From: Lentinus brumalis
Lineage: Eukaryota > Basidiomycota > Agaricomycetes > Polyporales > Polyporaceae
Reading direction: 5' to 3'
Length of the DNA stretch: 64,000 nucleotides
Assembly: GCA_001792895.1 (NCBI GenBank)
Contig: MARA01000006.1
Coordinates: 1,302,001 to 1,366,000 of the forward strand
Of this stretch, positions 48,345 through 59,400 are shown one piece after another; position 1 is the stretch's first letter, and each line of letters opens with the position of its first letter. The translations under genes were made by a program, and so were the position numbers. The notes beneath the pieces were generated by a model that did no database searches, had not been told where the DNA came from, and saw nothing but the letters and a program-made list of their open reading frames with translations.

Positions 48345-51300
48345 CATCCCCTCCTCGTCTGTCTCCTTCCCCTCCTTCTCCCTCTCCCACTTTGGACTCC
48401 CCGTGCGTTTGTACACTCGACCACTGCATCCCGCTATATTGCTATGTGCCCTCAGCCTCCCTTTGTTGGCATCATGAATGACCAGTATACTACTTCATGT
48501 ATCCCAGTTGCTCTAGGTTTCCTGTCGTACATTCTCCGGCTTTACATGCTACTCTATACGTCGTCTAACTCCTCTGCGTCCCAGTGCCTCGGCTCTCGGA
48601 CGACCGGTACGTTCTTCTCTCCATGTGCTGCTTTGGGTCACTCGTGCTCACCAATATCTTCCTGCCCATTAGATGATATCAGTCACATTTCCGAGGCTCG
48701 TACTGCACACCGGGACACGCCGCATACTACGTTGTTCTCTCCTTTCCTGCATTGGAGCTCATGCTCTTGCCGGACATCATGATCATTACGAGTGAGTATT
48801 CTACAAGTACTCTTCCTCGCCTTGCTTCTATGTATCTGCTAACCTCCATTCATCTATAGCCCGCAGTGCCGGTGGACTCGGGGTAACCGTGGGTGGTCGT
48901 TACACGCGACCCCGGGTCCTGAAAGCAAGTACGGTCTTCCGCAATATTTATGCTTCCGACCCGAGGTACTGAGCCGCCTGGTTTGTTGATCTAACAGGTC
49001 TTGCTCCGCCAGTACTCGAGGATTCATGTACGTAACGCCCCCTTCCACGCCGCTTTGAATTATCATTCACATGACGGGGACACGCAGGCCTATTCATCGC
49101 CGAGCCTAGGAACGCACCACTGCATTAGCTCCGAGTCGCTCCGCCGGCGCACGATGACGTCCTGCAAGACGCTGTATCTCATCAGTGCACTACTTCGTCA
49201 GTACGCGCTTTTACGCGATCTGTGGTATTCCGGGATGGTCGCACGCTCTCAGTACGTCTCGCAGACCACGCGCAAAGGCAAGAGCTCAACTCACCGCCCG
49301 CGCAGATCGCTATCTCGCCTAGCAGACGCCCAAGACGTTCTTGCTCTGCAAGTCCTACACGGCTGTGCGCCACCCAATACGCTTCGTAATTTGAGATGTA
49401 GTCAGTGTGGTTAAAGTAAGCATGTTCCCCAGATTGCAAATGTACTCCCCTACTGACAATTTGCAGTGCATGCCACTTTCCTGCGCTGCTGGGTACGCCG
49501 CAAGCGTTCTCCTCGCATTGACGGCTTCCCGACTGGAGGTGGCCAGCCCACCATGGCGGCATCAAGGTGAGTTGCCGGTCTTGCTCGGTCATGCTGCACC
49601 TAGCTCGTCCGAGCATGTCATCTAGCAGCCGTATATATACGGCTGACTACCAGCGCGAGGTACTGAATCGAGCTACTCACCGGCATTGCTCGTCAATCCC
49701 GCTAACTCTGTGCCAGTGCAGGTATCGACACAGAGCTCGAGTCTAGACCGAGGGAGGTAAGCATGTGCCTCAACCTTTCGTGGCGCCGAGCCGAACACTG
49801 ACTTGTCATTCAGTTGCCCGTCCGGGGAGCTCGGAGAGGCCGGACGCAGTGCTGATGTCCATGCACGCGCTGCCTACGTTCTCGTGCTAAACAGGTACGT
49901 CAGAGGCAGTGACCCTCCCCGGTGCTGCACTGCTCACGCAGTCCTTGGCGTACAGGCGCGGCAGGCTACCTACCACGACCGACTCGGAGGTCGAGATGTC
50001 GCGCACCGCCGGCAAGACCTGGTAAGTTTCTCGCTCCCAGTGTTTCTGGTTTGATGAGAGTACCGACAGACGGTCGCTGGTTCCAGCGAGGATCCAGGAA
50101 CGAGCACAGCTCTGTGACTCCTTGACTTCGAAGGAACTTGCATCGTCTCGGCAGCCACGGGCGACGAGACGGGCGCACCTCCGAGCCGGCATCCTGGCTC
50201 CCGGGCCATCCAGGGACCACCACGCAGCCGGGTATCCTTGCGCTCATGGAACCGCAACCGGCAGGAGATAGGGCACATCTCGCCGAAGCCCGGAGACGGC
50301 GTGTCTCCGACCCATACCTTCCTAGAAACATACGTACGTCAGTCATTACGACCGTCTTGCATGTAAGCGTAGTGCGCTGACGACATACAGCCGCAAACAG
50401 GCATGTATGTTCCTCCGAGCCGCGAACGCAGGTCGGCACGCCGACGTCATTGCCAAGTCGTCAGCCGTTCATGTCGCTCGCCGGGCAACCCGGGCGTGAG
50501 TGCCTGAGATGACCGGTACTCTGGTCGTGTTCAGGAACGGCAGATTTGATCTGCGACTCGGGTACGTCAGTTATGGCGAGTTTACGTGAGCGATGCACGA
50601 CGCAACGCACACACTTCAGCCTCTGGCAGCACCCGCTTGTCAGTTCCCAGATCGCCTCGTCTGGTACGCCTCGATATTCATCAACTTGGGGGTGAGCATA
50701 GTCTCCAATGATAGACGTACCGTTTGACTGACCTGTGCGCGCTGCTGTCGCTCTTGCAGACTTCAGCAATGCACCCCAAACGTCGGGCCCCGAACGCTGC
50801 AAACGAATATCACATTGACGTACCTCATGCGTGCTGACAAGGAGCATCGCGTTGTTGTGAAGCGTGCCCTGGCATGATTGCGGTGAGTGGCCGGTCCTTC
50901 CGTACCACGAATTCGCTTTGCTTACTCTCTTGTATCCAGCTACCGCGTCGGCACAAGTTGCGGGGTTATTCTAGTGTCCCGTCGGTCCTTCAGACCAGAT
51001 GGACGATCCGCGAGGCCACGGTACGACCCCCGTCCCTATGGTCGACTAATTGTAATCTGACTACTGCTCGTCCAGTCCCCATGCTTGTATCACGAGCCGC
51101 TGCTCGGAGACTTGGAGAGGCCGCGGGACTCGGTAGCCTGAAATAAAAGTGCGGGAGGCCTCACTGGAGAGCCGGTGCGTCAGCTACTCCATTCTTGCCT
51201 TGTATAACGGGCAGCCTACTCACACGTCTGTGACCGCCCGCAGATGCGTCTCCGCAATCGAACGCACATGCCGCAAGTCTTGCGCAGCGCCCTACCGCTC

Positions 51301-52650
51301 TCCTCGCTGCGTCGTCGCTGGAGTGACGCTTGCGACACACGAACCCCGGGATATCAAGACACACCGGGATCTGCACTACGTCGAGGTCAGTGACGCTGCA
51401 GGCTTCCCGCAGACGAATGCACAACTCACCGCGTGTGTCGCCGTAGCGATCCGTTGTGTGCTCTTCCCAGAACACGGACCGTTCAAGTTGGCACGGCCAG
51501 ATAACGTCTCGTCAACACTCGTCTGGACGAAGCTGTGAGTCTCAGGTATGCTTGCCAAGATGAGTGCTGACCTGCTGGCATCGTCGCAGAACTTGTTCAC
51601 CAGTACGCGTCACAAAGCACGCAGACGATGCAGCAGTGCCGCCATCCAGGCAGAGGGCAGGGACGCGACGGCTCAGGTGAGTGCTTGTAACCCCGCGCTG
51701 ATTCTCGCGCATCGAAGGACCGACGGGTCTCCTGCAGATAACGAAGATATATTCATCTCGCCTAAATACACGCCCTCGAACTCAACGCAGCCGCGGGGGC
51801 GTACGAGTGAGTGTCTTCCGTTATCCCGCCATACCCAACCAGCGGCTACGAACGCGGCACTGTCCGACGCTCGGAGTCTCCGAGCAGAGCAGGCAGCACG
51901 TCCGGCGTACGTCTCGGCGCGACGCAACGCCATCCACAATCGTTCCCGGCGAGTTTCCGCGAGCCGGGTCGTCGGGCGAGACCGGGCACCCGCTACGAGG
52001 TCGCGTATCTTCGTTGGGAGCGGGCGCAGAGTGTGCGTGCGCTCTCTTGAGGACAGGATCGCCGCGGCCAGTGTAGCTGCGCATTGCGAGATGGCTCCGG
52101 GAGGGCGTCTTCATGTGATCCGCAAGACCGTAGTCGGGAGGGCAGACACTCCAGAGGCCGTGCACGCGGGGAGACGCGAACTCGAGCCAGCGGCAGCTGC
52201 GCAGACCCCGGCAGGCCTGTCGTGCACCGTCTGACGCGTCGGGGATGGCGATGGGCGGGCGGACAGTATCGGGTGGTGCCGACACCAATGAAAACGACGA
52301 TTTCGCGTCGATTTGCGACCTCGTCGGATCGGCGCGAAATGGCGGGGAACGTCGCCGCGGTGTTCGTGGATGCTGTTAGACATAGGCCGGTCAGCTGTGC
52401 ATGCCTGCAGCACGCGCGACGGGGGATCCTCTTACCGCGCAGTGAATGCCCAACCGAGACGCGAGTTCGCGACGCCTCCGGGGGAAACGCATATGGGCAG
52501 GTTCGTGTGACCTTGACGCAACGAACGCGCCTGGGTTCGCGCAAATACAGGGAGGGGCGAGCTGGGAATGGGCGAATTTCTCGCAGTCACGGGAGAGAAT
52601 CTGCTGTTGACGGCGAAGGACGGATGAGGGCATCGCAGAACCGCTGTAGA
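48345..52650 (+). other. candidate intron-dense plus-strand transcription unit (orphan gene or spliced lncRNA)
   Basis: It starts downstream of the TATA/CT-rich block. An open frame from an ATG near 48453 begins MCPQPPFVGIMNDQYTTSCI and has hydrophobic stretches (GFLSYILRLYMLLYT), but no known domain. Thereafter exon-sized blocks are short: 49814-49894 is 81 nt, 49942-50021 is 80 nt and 51738-51806 is 69 nt, each bounded by good splice motifs. I could not connect one continuous reading frame through them; several joins run into stops. It may be an orphan multi-exon gene whose exact sites I have missed, a spliced non-coding RNA, or a decayed gene that still has splice sites. Boundaries are approximate. 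Confidence 0.3.
49626..49645. repeat. 20-nt perfect palindrome
   Basis: The sequence cagccgtatatatacggctg equals its own reverse complement over all 20 positions. Its TATATA centre sits within GC arms. It lies inside one of the intron-sized blocks of the island. It could be a protein-binding site, a cruciform or hairpin former, or chance. Confidence 0.85.
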
Positions 52651-53282
52651 CGGTCGAGGTGAGTCGTGCATGGCGGATGATTGCCACTGCTAGTCGTTCT
52701 GACGTAGACGTGCAGCGACGTCGCAGAAGTTAACGGCTGGTTTGCGCGGGAATTAATTCATGGGGTACTTCGCGGGGGAGTCGGAACGTGATAGAGGGCC
52801 ATCGGGGCTACCCTTTGAAGAGGCTAGGAAGGGTGTAAGACGACAAGGGGAGGGAGCACATCGCGAAGTTGGACGACTCACGGTACGAGCGACACGGTTC
52901 TGACATTGATATTGTACGACGCGTCGTTGGCGGCGCAGGGAGGGCTGGGAGTGCGGGAGGGTGCGGTTCTTGAGACAGTGAGCACCTCGGGGCATAGAGG
53001 ACGTGCACACGGGGAGGGCGGGACGAGAGAGACGGCGCGGGAGACAGCGTACTGTGCGGTGCAGACGGGCGGACGTGGAGCGTTGCTGGGTGCGCCTGGG
53101 ACACCTTTGGCAGAGCTGGCGTGGAGGGCCCGAGTGCAGAAACGCGTGTTGAGGGGCGTCGAGAGGGCCGCAGACGGGGCGCGATCGGGGCGCCTCTCTC
53201 CTGGAATGGCGGCGAGGGGGCACGCGCGGTGGAGGCTGCACGGTGCGTGGGGCAGAGGAGGGCGCAGGGAGCCGAAGACGGC

Positions 53283-55922
53283 GACGGCGAGGGGAACGAG
53301 ACAGACAGCGAGCAGGAGTCTGCAATGCTGGGTAGGACTTCTGACACCTCATTGCTCGAGACGCCCATACTGTGAGCCAGGTTTTCGCGAACTTGGTGGC
53401 TGGTCCCCGCATTCACCCTCCTTCTTTTCATCCATGGCGATTGACGACTCGAGTTCGACCACAACACGCTTGCTCACACTGCTGAATGTTTCGGCAACAA
53501 AAGCGGGGAAACGCAAGCGCACGTACGAGGACAGCAAACCTGTGGAAAAGCTGAACAAAAGGCGCGCCGTGCAATTTGCGGCAGTAGATGGAAACACGGA
53601 GCAGGCTGCGTCGACCGCGGAGGCAGAAGTAGTTGGTGAACCGGAGCCAAAGAAGATTGCAGAGGTCGAGGAAGATGAGGAGGAACTCGGTGCGCGTGCT
53701 GTACTATAACTCGCCGAGCTGCCGCTCAGTTTCGTCTGCAGAGACAACCGCGGACTCGTACGAGACACACTTCGGTCTCTCTCCAGATGCATTGACGGAG
53801 CGTTCTCGCGAGGCGGTCGACCAACGCGCATGGTCGACCAGACGAGACAAGCTGGGCAAGCTGGGGAGTGTGGTAGTGTCTGTACCCGAAGGGGCGGACA
53901 ACTCTGGCGCAAGCACCTCGAAGCACAAGGCATGTCGGAGTGCTGAGACCTATGTTTGAGCTGCTCACATATGTTCACCAGATATCCGATAAAATGAAGG
54001 AGCCCCTGGTAGCAAGACAGGCGAAACTTCCACGAGGTGAGTAGCTACCCGTTCAGTCTCTTTTGCGTGCTGACTGTGCGCAGAGGTTGTGGAGCTTCAG
54101 AACGATTTCCTCGACACGCTTTCATCATACCGCGACGTGTATGTTACGCGGACGACTCCGGACACGCAACCAAGCATGCGCGAGGTGCTGACTTTGCATG
54201 CCTTGAACCATATCACCAAGTGCGTACTACCTCGCGCGGCTTCAGCGCGTCCCTGACCACCGCCCAGAAAGCGCCGCCGCATCCTGAAGAACAACGAGCG
54301 GATCTCGCACGCCGTCAAAGCCGGAAATCCTCCCCCAGAAGACGTCCAGGATCAAGGCTTCACGCGACCGTCTGTACTCATCCTCCTGCCCTTCCGCTCC
54401 TTCGCGCTTCGTTGGATCTCCGCGCTCACAGCACACACGCCCCGGTCTCACTATCAAATCGAAAACCACGCGCGCTTCCAGTCGGAATACGATCTCCCCG
54501 CTGGGGCGATCGACAAGCTCGCGAATGCAGAGCCTGGCGCGTATCCTCGCGACCATGTGGAGATGTTCAAAGGGAACGTGGACGACAGCTTCCGCTTGGG
54601 CGTGAAGATCACGAAGAAGAGCGTGAAGCTGTTCGCCGACTTCTACAACTGCGACCTGATCGTCGCGAGCCCCCTGGGTCTGCGGATGTCCATCGAGAAG
54701 GATAAGTGAGTACATTGCATATGCCTGCTCTTCCTCGAAGCTGACATCGCATCCCGCCCAGGAACGCAGACTTCCTATCTTCCATAGAAGTGGCCATCGT
54801 GGACCAGATGGATGCGCTAACCATGCAGAACTGGGAGCATGTACAAGTACGTGGTACTTCCGCATCCTTCCATATCCTTGCTAACGAGCTGTTGTAGTTC
54901 GTCTTCAATCACCTGAACCAGATGCCCAAGGAGTCCCACGATGTAGACTTCTCGCGCATCAAGCCGTGGTATCTTGACGGACAGTAAGCAGTTTTCGTTC
55001 GCTTGTGGTTTTTCTCTCCATTGACGTTTAAAAAGCGCGGCATATTTGCGCCAGACAGTCCTGATGTCAGCTTACGAGACCCCTGAAACCCGCGCGTTGT
55101 TCAACCAGTCGCTGAAGAACGTAGCAGGCCGGATACGAACTGAGAGGAGATGGACACCCATTGAAGTTCCCGAGGGTATCGACCAGGTGAGTTCGCGTGA
55201 CAGGCCCCCGAATGTAATCACGCTGACCTTGGAGCAGAATTTCGTGCAGTTCGACAGTAACAGTCCGAAGGATGAGCCCGACAAACGCTTCCAGTACTTC
55301 ACTACTCAGGTACTTGCTGCCGCACATTCAACATGTCCTTCATTTGCTGACACGACCCATCAGATGCTCCCGGCCATCCTGAAGTCCGCGGTTCAGAGCG
55401 CGAATACAGTCATCTTCATCCCGTCTTCGCTCGACTTCATCCGCGTCCATAACCACTTCCGTAAGAACGTAGGAGCGTCCTTCGCTGTCTTGTCCGAGTA
55501 AGTGTTCCACGCAACATCATCGCGGGAGTACATAGAAGCTCAGCCGGTCCCAGGTACTCCTCGAACCAAGACATCTCTCGCGCCCGCCAGGCGTTCTTCA
55601 CTGGCAAGAAGGCGTTCCTGCTCATCAGCGAGCGTTTTCACTTTTTCCGGAGGTCAGTCTCGGGCTGCCCAGTATCGCTGGCCATTGATCAGTGTTGACA
55701 TGCTCGTCCAGATACAAGATCCGCGGCATCCGCAACCTCGTATTCTACGCACCGCCCGACCATCCTCAGTTCTACACGGAGTTCCTGTCGTATCCTTTCT
55801 TGGACGAGGGAGTGGATGCGTCGGACGTTACGTGTCGAGTTTTGTACTCTAAGTACGACTGGTTGAGGCTGGAGCGCATCGCTGGGACGGAAGGTGCCTC
55901 GGAGCTGATCAAGAGAGGCGTT
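53283..55922 (+). repeat. direct repeat, unit 2 (UTP25 segmental duplication)
   Basis: This is the partner of 41847-44468, in the same orientation. Introns carry more differences than exons: for example, the intron after EKDK differs at several positions while flanking codons are unchanged. The acceptor before HAAYLRQT has changed from atacag to aaaaag. It ends at the UTP25 stop. Confidence 0.92.
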
Positions 55923-55925
55923 TGA
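53434..55925 (+). CDS. UTP25: U3 processome factor Utp25, copy 2
   Basis: ATG 53434 to stop 55925, with the same exon plan as copy 1. Differences noted are mostly synonymous ([10 protein letters not shown] has three or more silent changes) or conservative: [12 protein letters not shown] becomes [12 protein letters not shown], and ASELIARGV becomes ASELIKRGV. No stop or frameshift unique to this copy was noticed, so both copies seem able to make protein. The unresolved junction after KLGKLGS is shared. The acceptor before HAAYLRQT reads aaaaag, weaker than in copy 1, which could lower splicing efficiency. The frame is open for 176 codons upstream of the ATG (from 52906), but that part has no counterpart in copy 1. 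TOP3 lies downstream. Confidence 0.9.
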
Positions 55926-56437
55926 GGGTTTCCATGTAGTACCATTCATCATCAGTCTTCATTGCTGGGGATGTGCACTCGGTGTACCCATGTAACCTCT
56001 GATGATCCAAGGTGCGGTCATGCGAAGTCGTTGTCGAGCTCGCCTCAACTTCAAGGCTCAGGACAGCTTGTGTCGATACCGTCACGTGAGCGTTCGTCGC
56101 GTGTTGACCGTGACCGACGCGTCGCGTCTACATAGTCACCGCGTTTTGACTTCGTACCACCACCTACTCCCTCTGACCTCCCCGCTCGTCTACCTTACTG
56201 TGCCATCTGACCTTGGACTCTCCACATCGTTCTTCTCACCCATGCATTGAACGGCTCTGTGCTTCTCGTCGTTGCCTCCCAGCCCTTCTCAAGCCTAGTG
56301 CAGCCACCCGCGCAAGACTGGCGTTCATCGTTCTTGCCTCACGCTCGAACTACAACTTCCTACGATTTTTCTCTGATACCGGACTACGACTTGCTCCGAT
56401 CAAAGTTTCACTCTGTCGACGCTACTCCTCAGAAACA
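55926..56437 (+). promoter_or_regulatory. spacer and promoter region upstream of TOP3
   Basis: These 512 bases contain the end of UTP25 copy 2 transcription and the TOP3 promoter. A pyrimidine-rich tract (cctactccctctgacctccc near 56162-56182) is a likely transcription start region. No gene was seen. Confidence 0.5.
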
Positions 56438-59400
56438 ATGAGAGTACTTTGTGTTGCCGAGAAGCCTTCCATCGCGAAGTCTATCACGCAGATATTGTCA
56501 GGAGGGCAGTTCACTACGGTCAGTATCTGGACGTGCTTCCTGTGAAGCTAGCTCACTCCAGGTGCAGCGAAATAGCCGAAACAAGTACATCAAGAACTAC
56601 GACTTCGCCTATCCCCAGTTCGACGCTTTCTTCACCGTCACATCTGTAACTGGCCACGTCATGGACTATGATTTCGAACCCATGTACTCGAAATGGACAT
56701 CCTGCGACCCCTTTGTGCTGTTTGAGGCCCCCATTGTGTGCAGGGTGAAGACCGACGCGAAGACGATAGCCGAGAACCTCAAGACGGAAGCCAGCCGTGC
56801 GCAGATGCTCATGATATGGACCGACTGCGACCGGGAAGGAGAGAACATAGGAGCGGAGATCGCAAAGATATGTCGCAAAGCGAACGCGAATCTGAGAGTG
56901 AAACGGGCGAGGTTCAGCGCCATCATCGCACAGTACGTCCTCCGTGCATGTTTACCTCTGAATGCTTTGCCTACCGTTGGGCAGGCAGATCCATAATGCT
57001 GCGCAACACCCCGTGCAACTCGATATGGCCCAAGCCAACGCTGTGGAGACCCGCATCCTACTTGATCTCCGCATTGGTTCCGCATTCACTCGCCTCCAGA
57101 CCTTGAACCTGCAGAAACGCTACGAAGCCTTGAAGGAGGTGGTCTCTTATGGTGTGCAACGTCTTGCTTCCGGCTGTTCTGTGTCTCATGTTCATCTAGG
57201 TCCCTGTCAATTCCCGACTCTAGGCTTTGTTGTTGCGCGCTACAACAAGGTGAAGAACTTCAAGCCAGAGCCGTTCTGGTACATCTACCTTTCCCTCACG
57301 CGACCCTCGCCTTCCGATGAGGAACCTGTGGATACCGCATTTACGTGGAAGAGAGGACATCTCTTCGATCTTCAAGCAGCCTGGGGACTCTATGAGGCAG
57401 CCCTTGAGCATCCTACGGCACGCGTGACCAAGGTCACGTCCAAGGAGACCAAGAAATGGTATGTCATGTACTTGTTAATCTCATCGTATGCTCTCACTGA
57501 CTGCGACCTTTAGGAAGCCTTACCCCTTGACCACAGTTGACTTGCAGAAAGCAGGCTCCAGATTGCTCAAGCTGTCACCCAAGAAGATCCTAGACGTAAG
57601 TTCGCGTACAACGGGGCGAAGTCGTACTGACGGCAGAGGTCAGATCGCGGAACGCTTGTACCAGCAAGGTTTTCTCTCGTATCCTCGTACAGAGACGGAC
57701 ATTTTCGACCCACAGTTCGACTTCATGACCCTCATTGGCAAGCAAACCCAGGATGCTGCATGGGGTGGGTTCGCGAACGGGTGCGCCACTCGATTTTCTT
57801 CTACCTCTTGCACTTTCACTCACTTGTTCATATAGACTACAGAACGGAGGTTTCACTGCGCCGCGCAGAGGAAAGCGTGATGATCATGCGCATCCTCCCA
57901 TTCATCCGACCGCTTACGCAGGCAACCTTGGCGGAGACGAGAAGAGAGTGTATGAGTACATCACACGGCGCTTCCTCGCGTGCTGCTCGAAGGACGCTCT
58001 TGGTTGGCAAACCACTGTGGATGTCAAGTACGGCGACGAAGAGTTCTCTGCAACCGGTACGTATAGCACGCCTGGTAACTGACAACAACGCTGACTAGCC
58101 ACACGTAGGCTTGACCGTCCGAGAAAGGAACTATCTCGAAGTCTTCCCGTATGACAAGTGGTCCGACAAGGAGCTGCCGCAGTTCCAGGAAGGCGAGACA
58201 TTCGTGCCTACCGAATGCCGGCTAGACGAAGGCCAGACCTCGAAGCCAACACTGCTCACTGAGGCAGACCTGGTCAGCCTGATGGACGAGCACGGGATAG
58301 GTACGCATGGTGCTCAGTGGTGTGGTGTATTCGACCATGAACGGACCTATATAGGAACCGACGCCACTATCGCGCAGCATATACAAACCATCGTCGACCG
58401 AGGATACGTCCATGAGAAGATGCAGGGTGCGACGAAGTATCTCATTCCCTCTAAACTCGGCATCGGGCTCGTTGAGGGATACGACGCTATCGGCTTTGAC
58501 CAGAGTCTAAGCAAGTCGGAGCTTAGGCGAGAGGTACGTCGCTTCTCTGCTCCGTCCGTGTTCGCCTCAACTCACGTGCATATGTACCTTGCAGACTGAG
58601 CGACGGATGGTGGAAATATGTCAAGGCCATAAGAGCAAGAACGAAGTCCTTATGGAGAGTATCGAGAAGTACAAAGAGATCTTCATGAGGACCAAGATAG
58701 AGTTCCAGAAGCTCGTCGCAGTGAGTATATGCGATTCCGCATCATAGCAGACCTGGCTCATCTTGCATGATTACAGGCGGTCGGAAACCGTATGAATGGT
58801 GAAGGCGCTATACCCGACATAGACCTCGGCGATCCGCATGACAGCGATGACGACGACAATGGAGGCGGTGGTGGTGGTGGTGGTGGTGGTAGAGGTGGTC
58901 GAGGCGGTCGGGGTGGTAGAGGCGGTGGCCGGGGCGCTCGTGGTTCGACGAGAGGCACAGCAAGAAGCGCGTCAAGCACTAGAGGAATAGCTACGAGAGC
59001 GACTCGCGGTAGAGGACGTGGAACCGCGTCGACTACTGTGAACCGGCCGCCACCGCCGCCGCCGCCACCACCGCCAGCCGCTGTGCCTGCTGCTCTTGCT
59101 GGAGAGGATAGCGATGAGTGTGAGTAGATTGCTTGCCACTGGCAAGAATGACGTCTCAAATGCTTTACCTGCAGACTGGAGTGATTCGCCGCCCTCTGCG
59201 CCTGCGCCTGCGCCTCCTAGAGCGGTCGCTCCTCGCAATCCCGGTCCTCCTCCATCATCTTCGACCTCAACTGCTCCACAGTGCGACTGCGGGAATCCGG
59301 CTGCTGAACGCACGGTCACGAAGGAGAGCGAGAACAAGGGGAGGAGATTCTGGACGTGCGGCAACAACGGAGGGTGCAAGTTCTTCCAGTGGTTTGACGG

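Larger units (their letters stand above)
44472..53282. other. 8.8-kb island between the UTP25 copies: ORF-poor, splice-signal-dense
   Basis: No ORF here resembles a known protein on either strand, and no transposase, integrase or reverse transcriptase motif was found. Instead the plus strand shows many spliceosomal intron-like units of 43-81 nt with good donors (gtgagt, gtaagt, gtacgt), internal ctgac or ctcac branch-like motifs and cag acceptors, separated by 60-130 nt exon-sized blocks. Examples are 45392-45434, 48792-48859, 49028-49087, 49757-49813, 49895-49941, 50022-50069, 50883-50939, 51021-51075, 51677-51737 and 51807-51887. About 47.1-48.2 kb shows fewer such signals. The last part (52.75-53.28 kb) is GC-rich with long overlapping ORFs on both strands of doubtful meaning. 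Confidence 0.6.

Noticed and set aside
52753..53467. Minus-strand Ser/Pro/Arg-rich frames of about 219 codons in the GC-rich segment upstream of UTP25 copy 2
   Set aside because: Both strands are open together, composition is low complexity and no motif is recognisable; part overlaps UTP25 exon 1.
56213..56437. In-frame Arg-rich extension upstream of the TOP3 start, resembling a mitochondrial presequence
   Set aside because: No in-frame ATG exists between the upstream stop near 56175 and ATG 56438; the extension would need non-AUG initiation, so it is more likely 5' leader.
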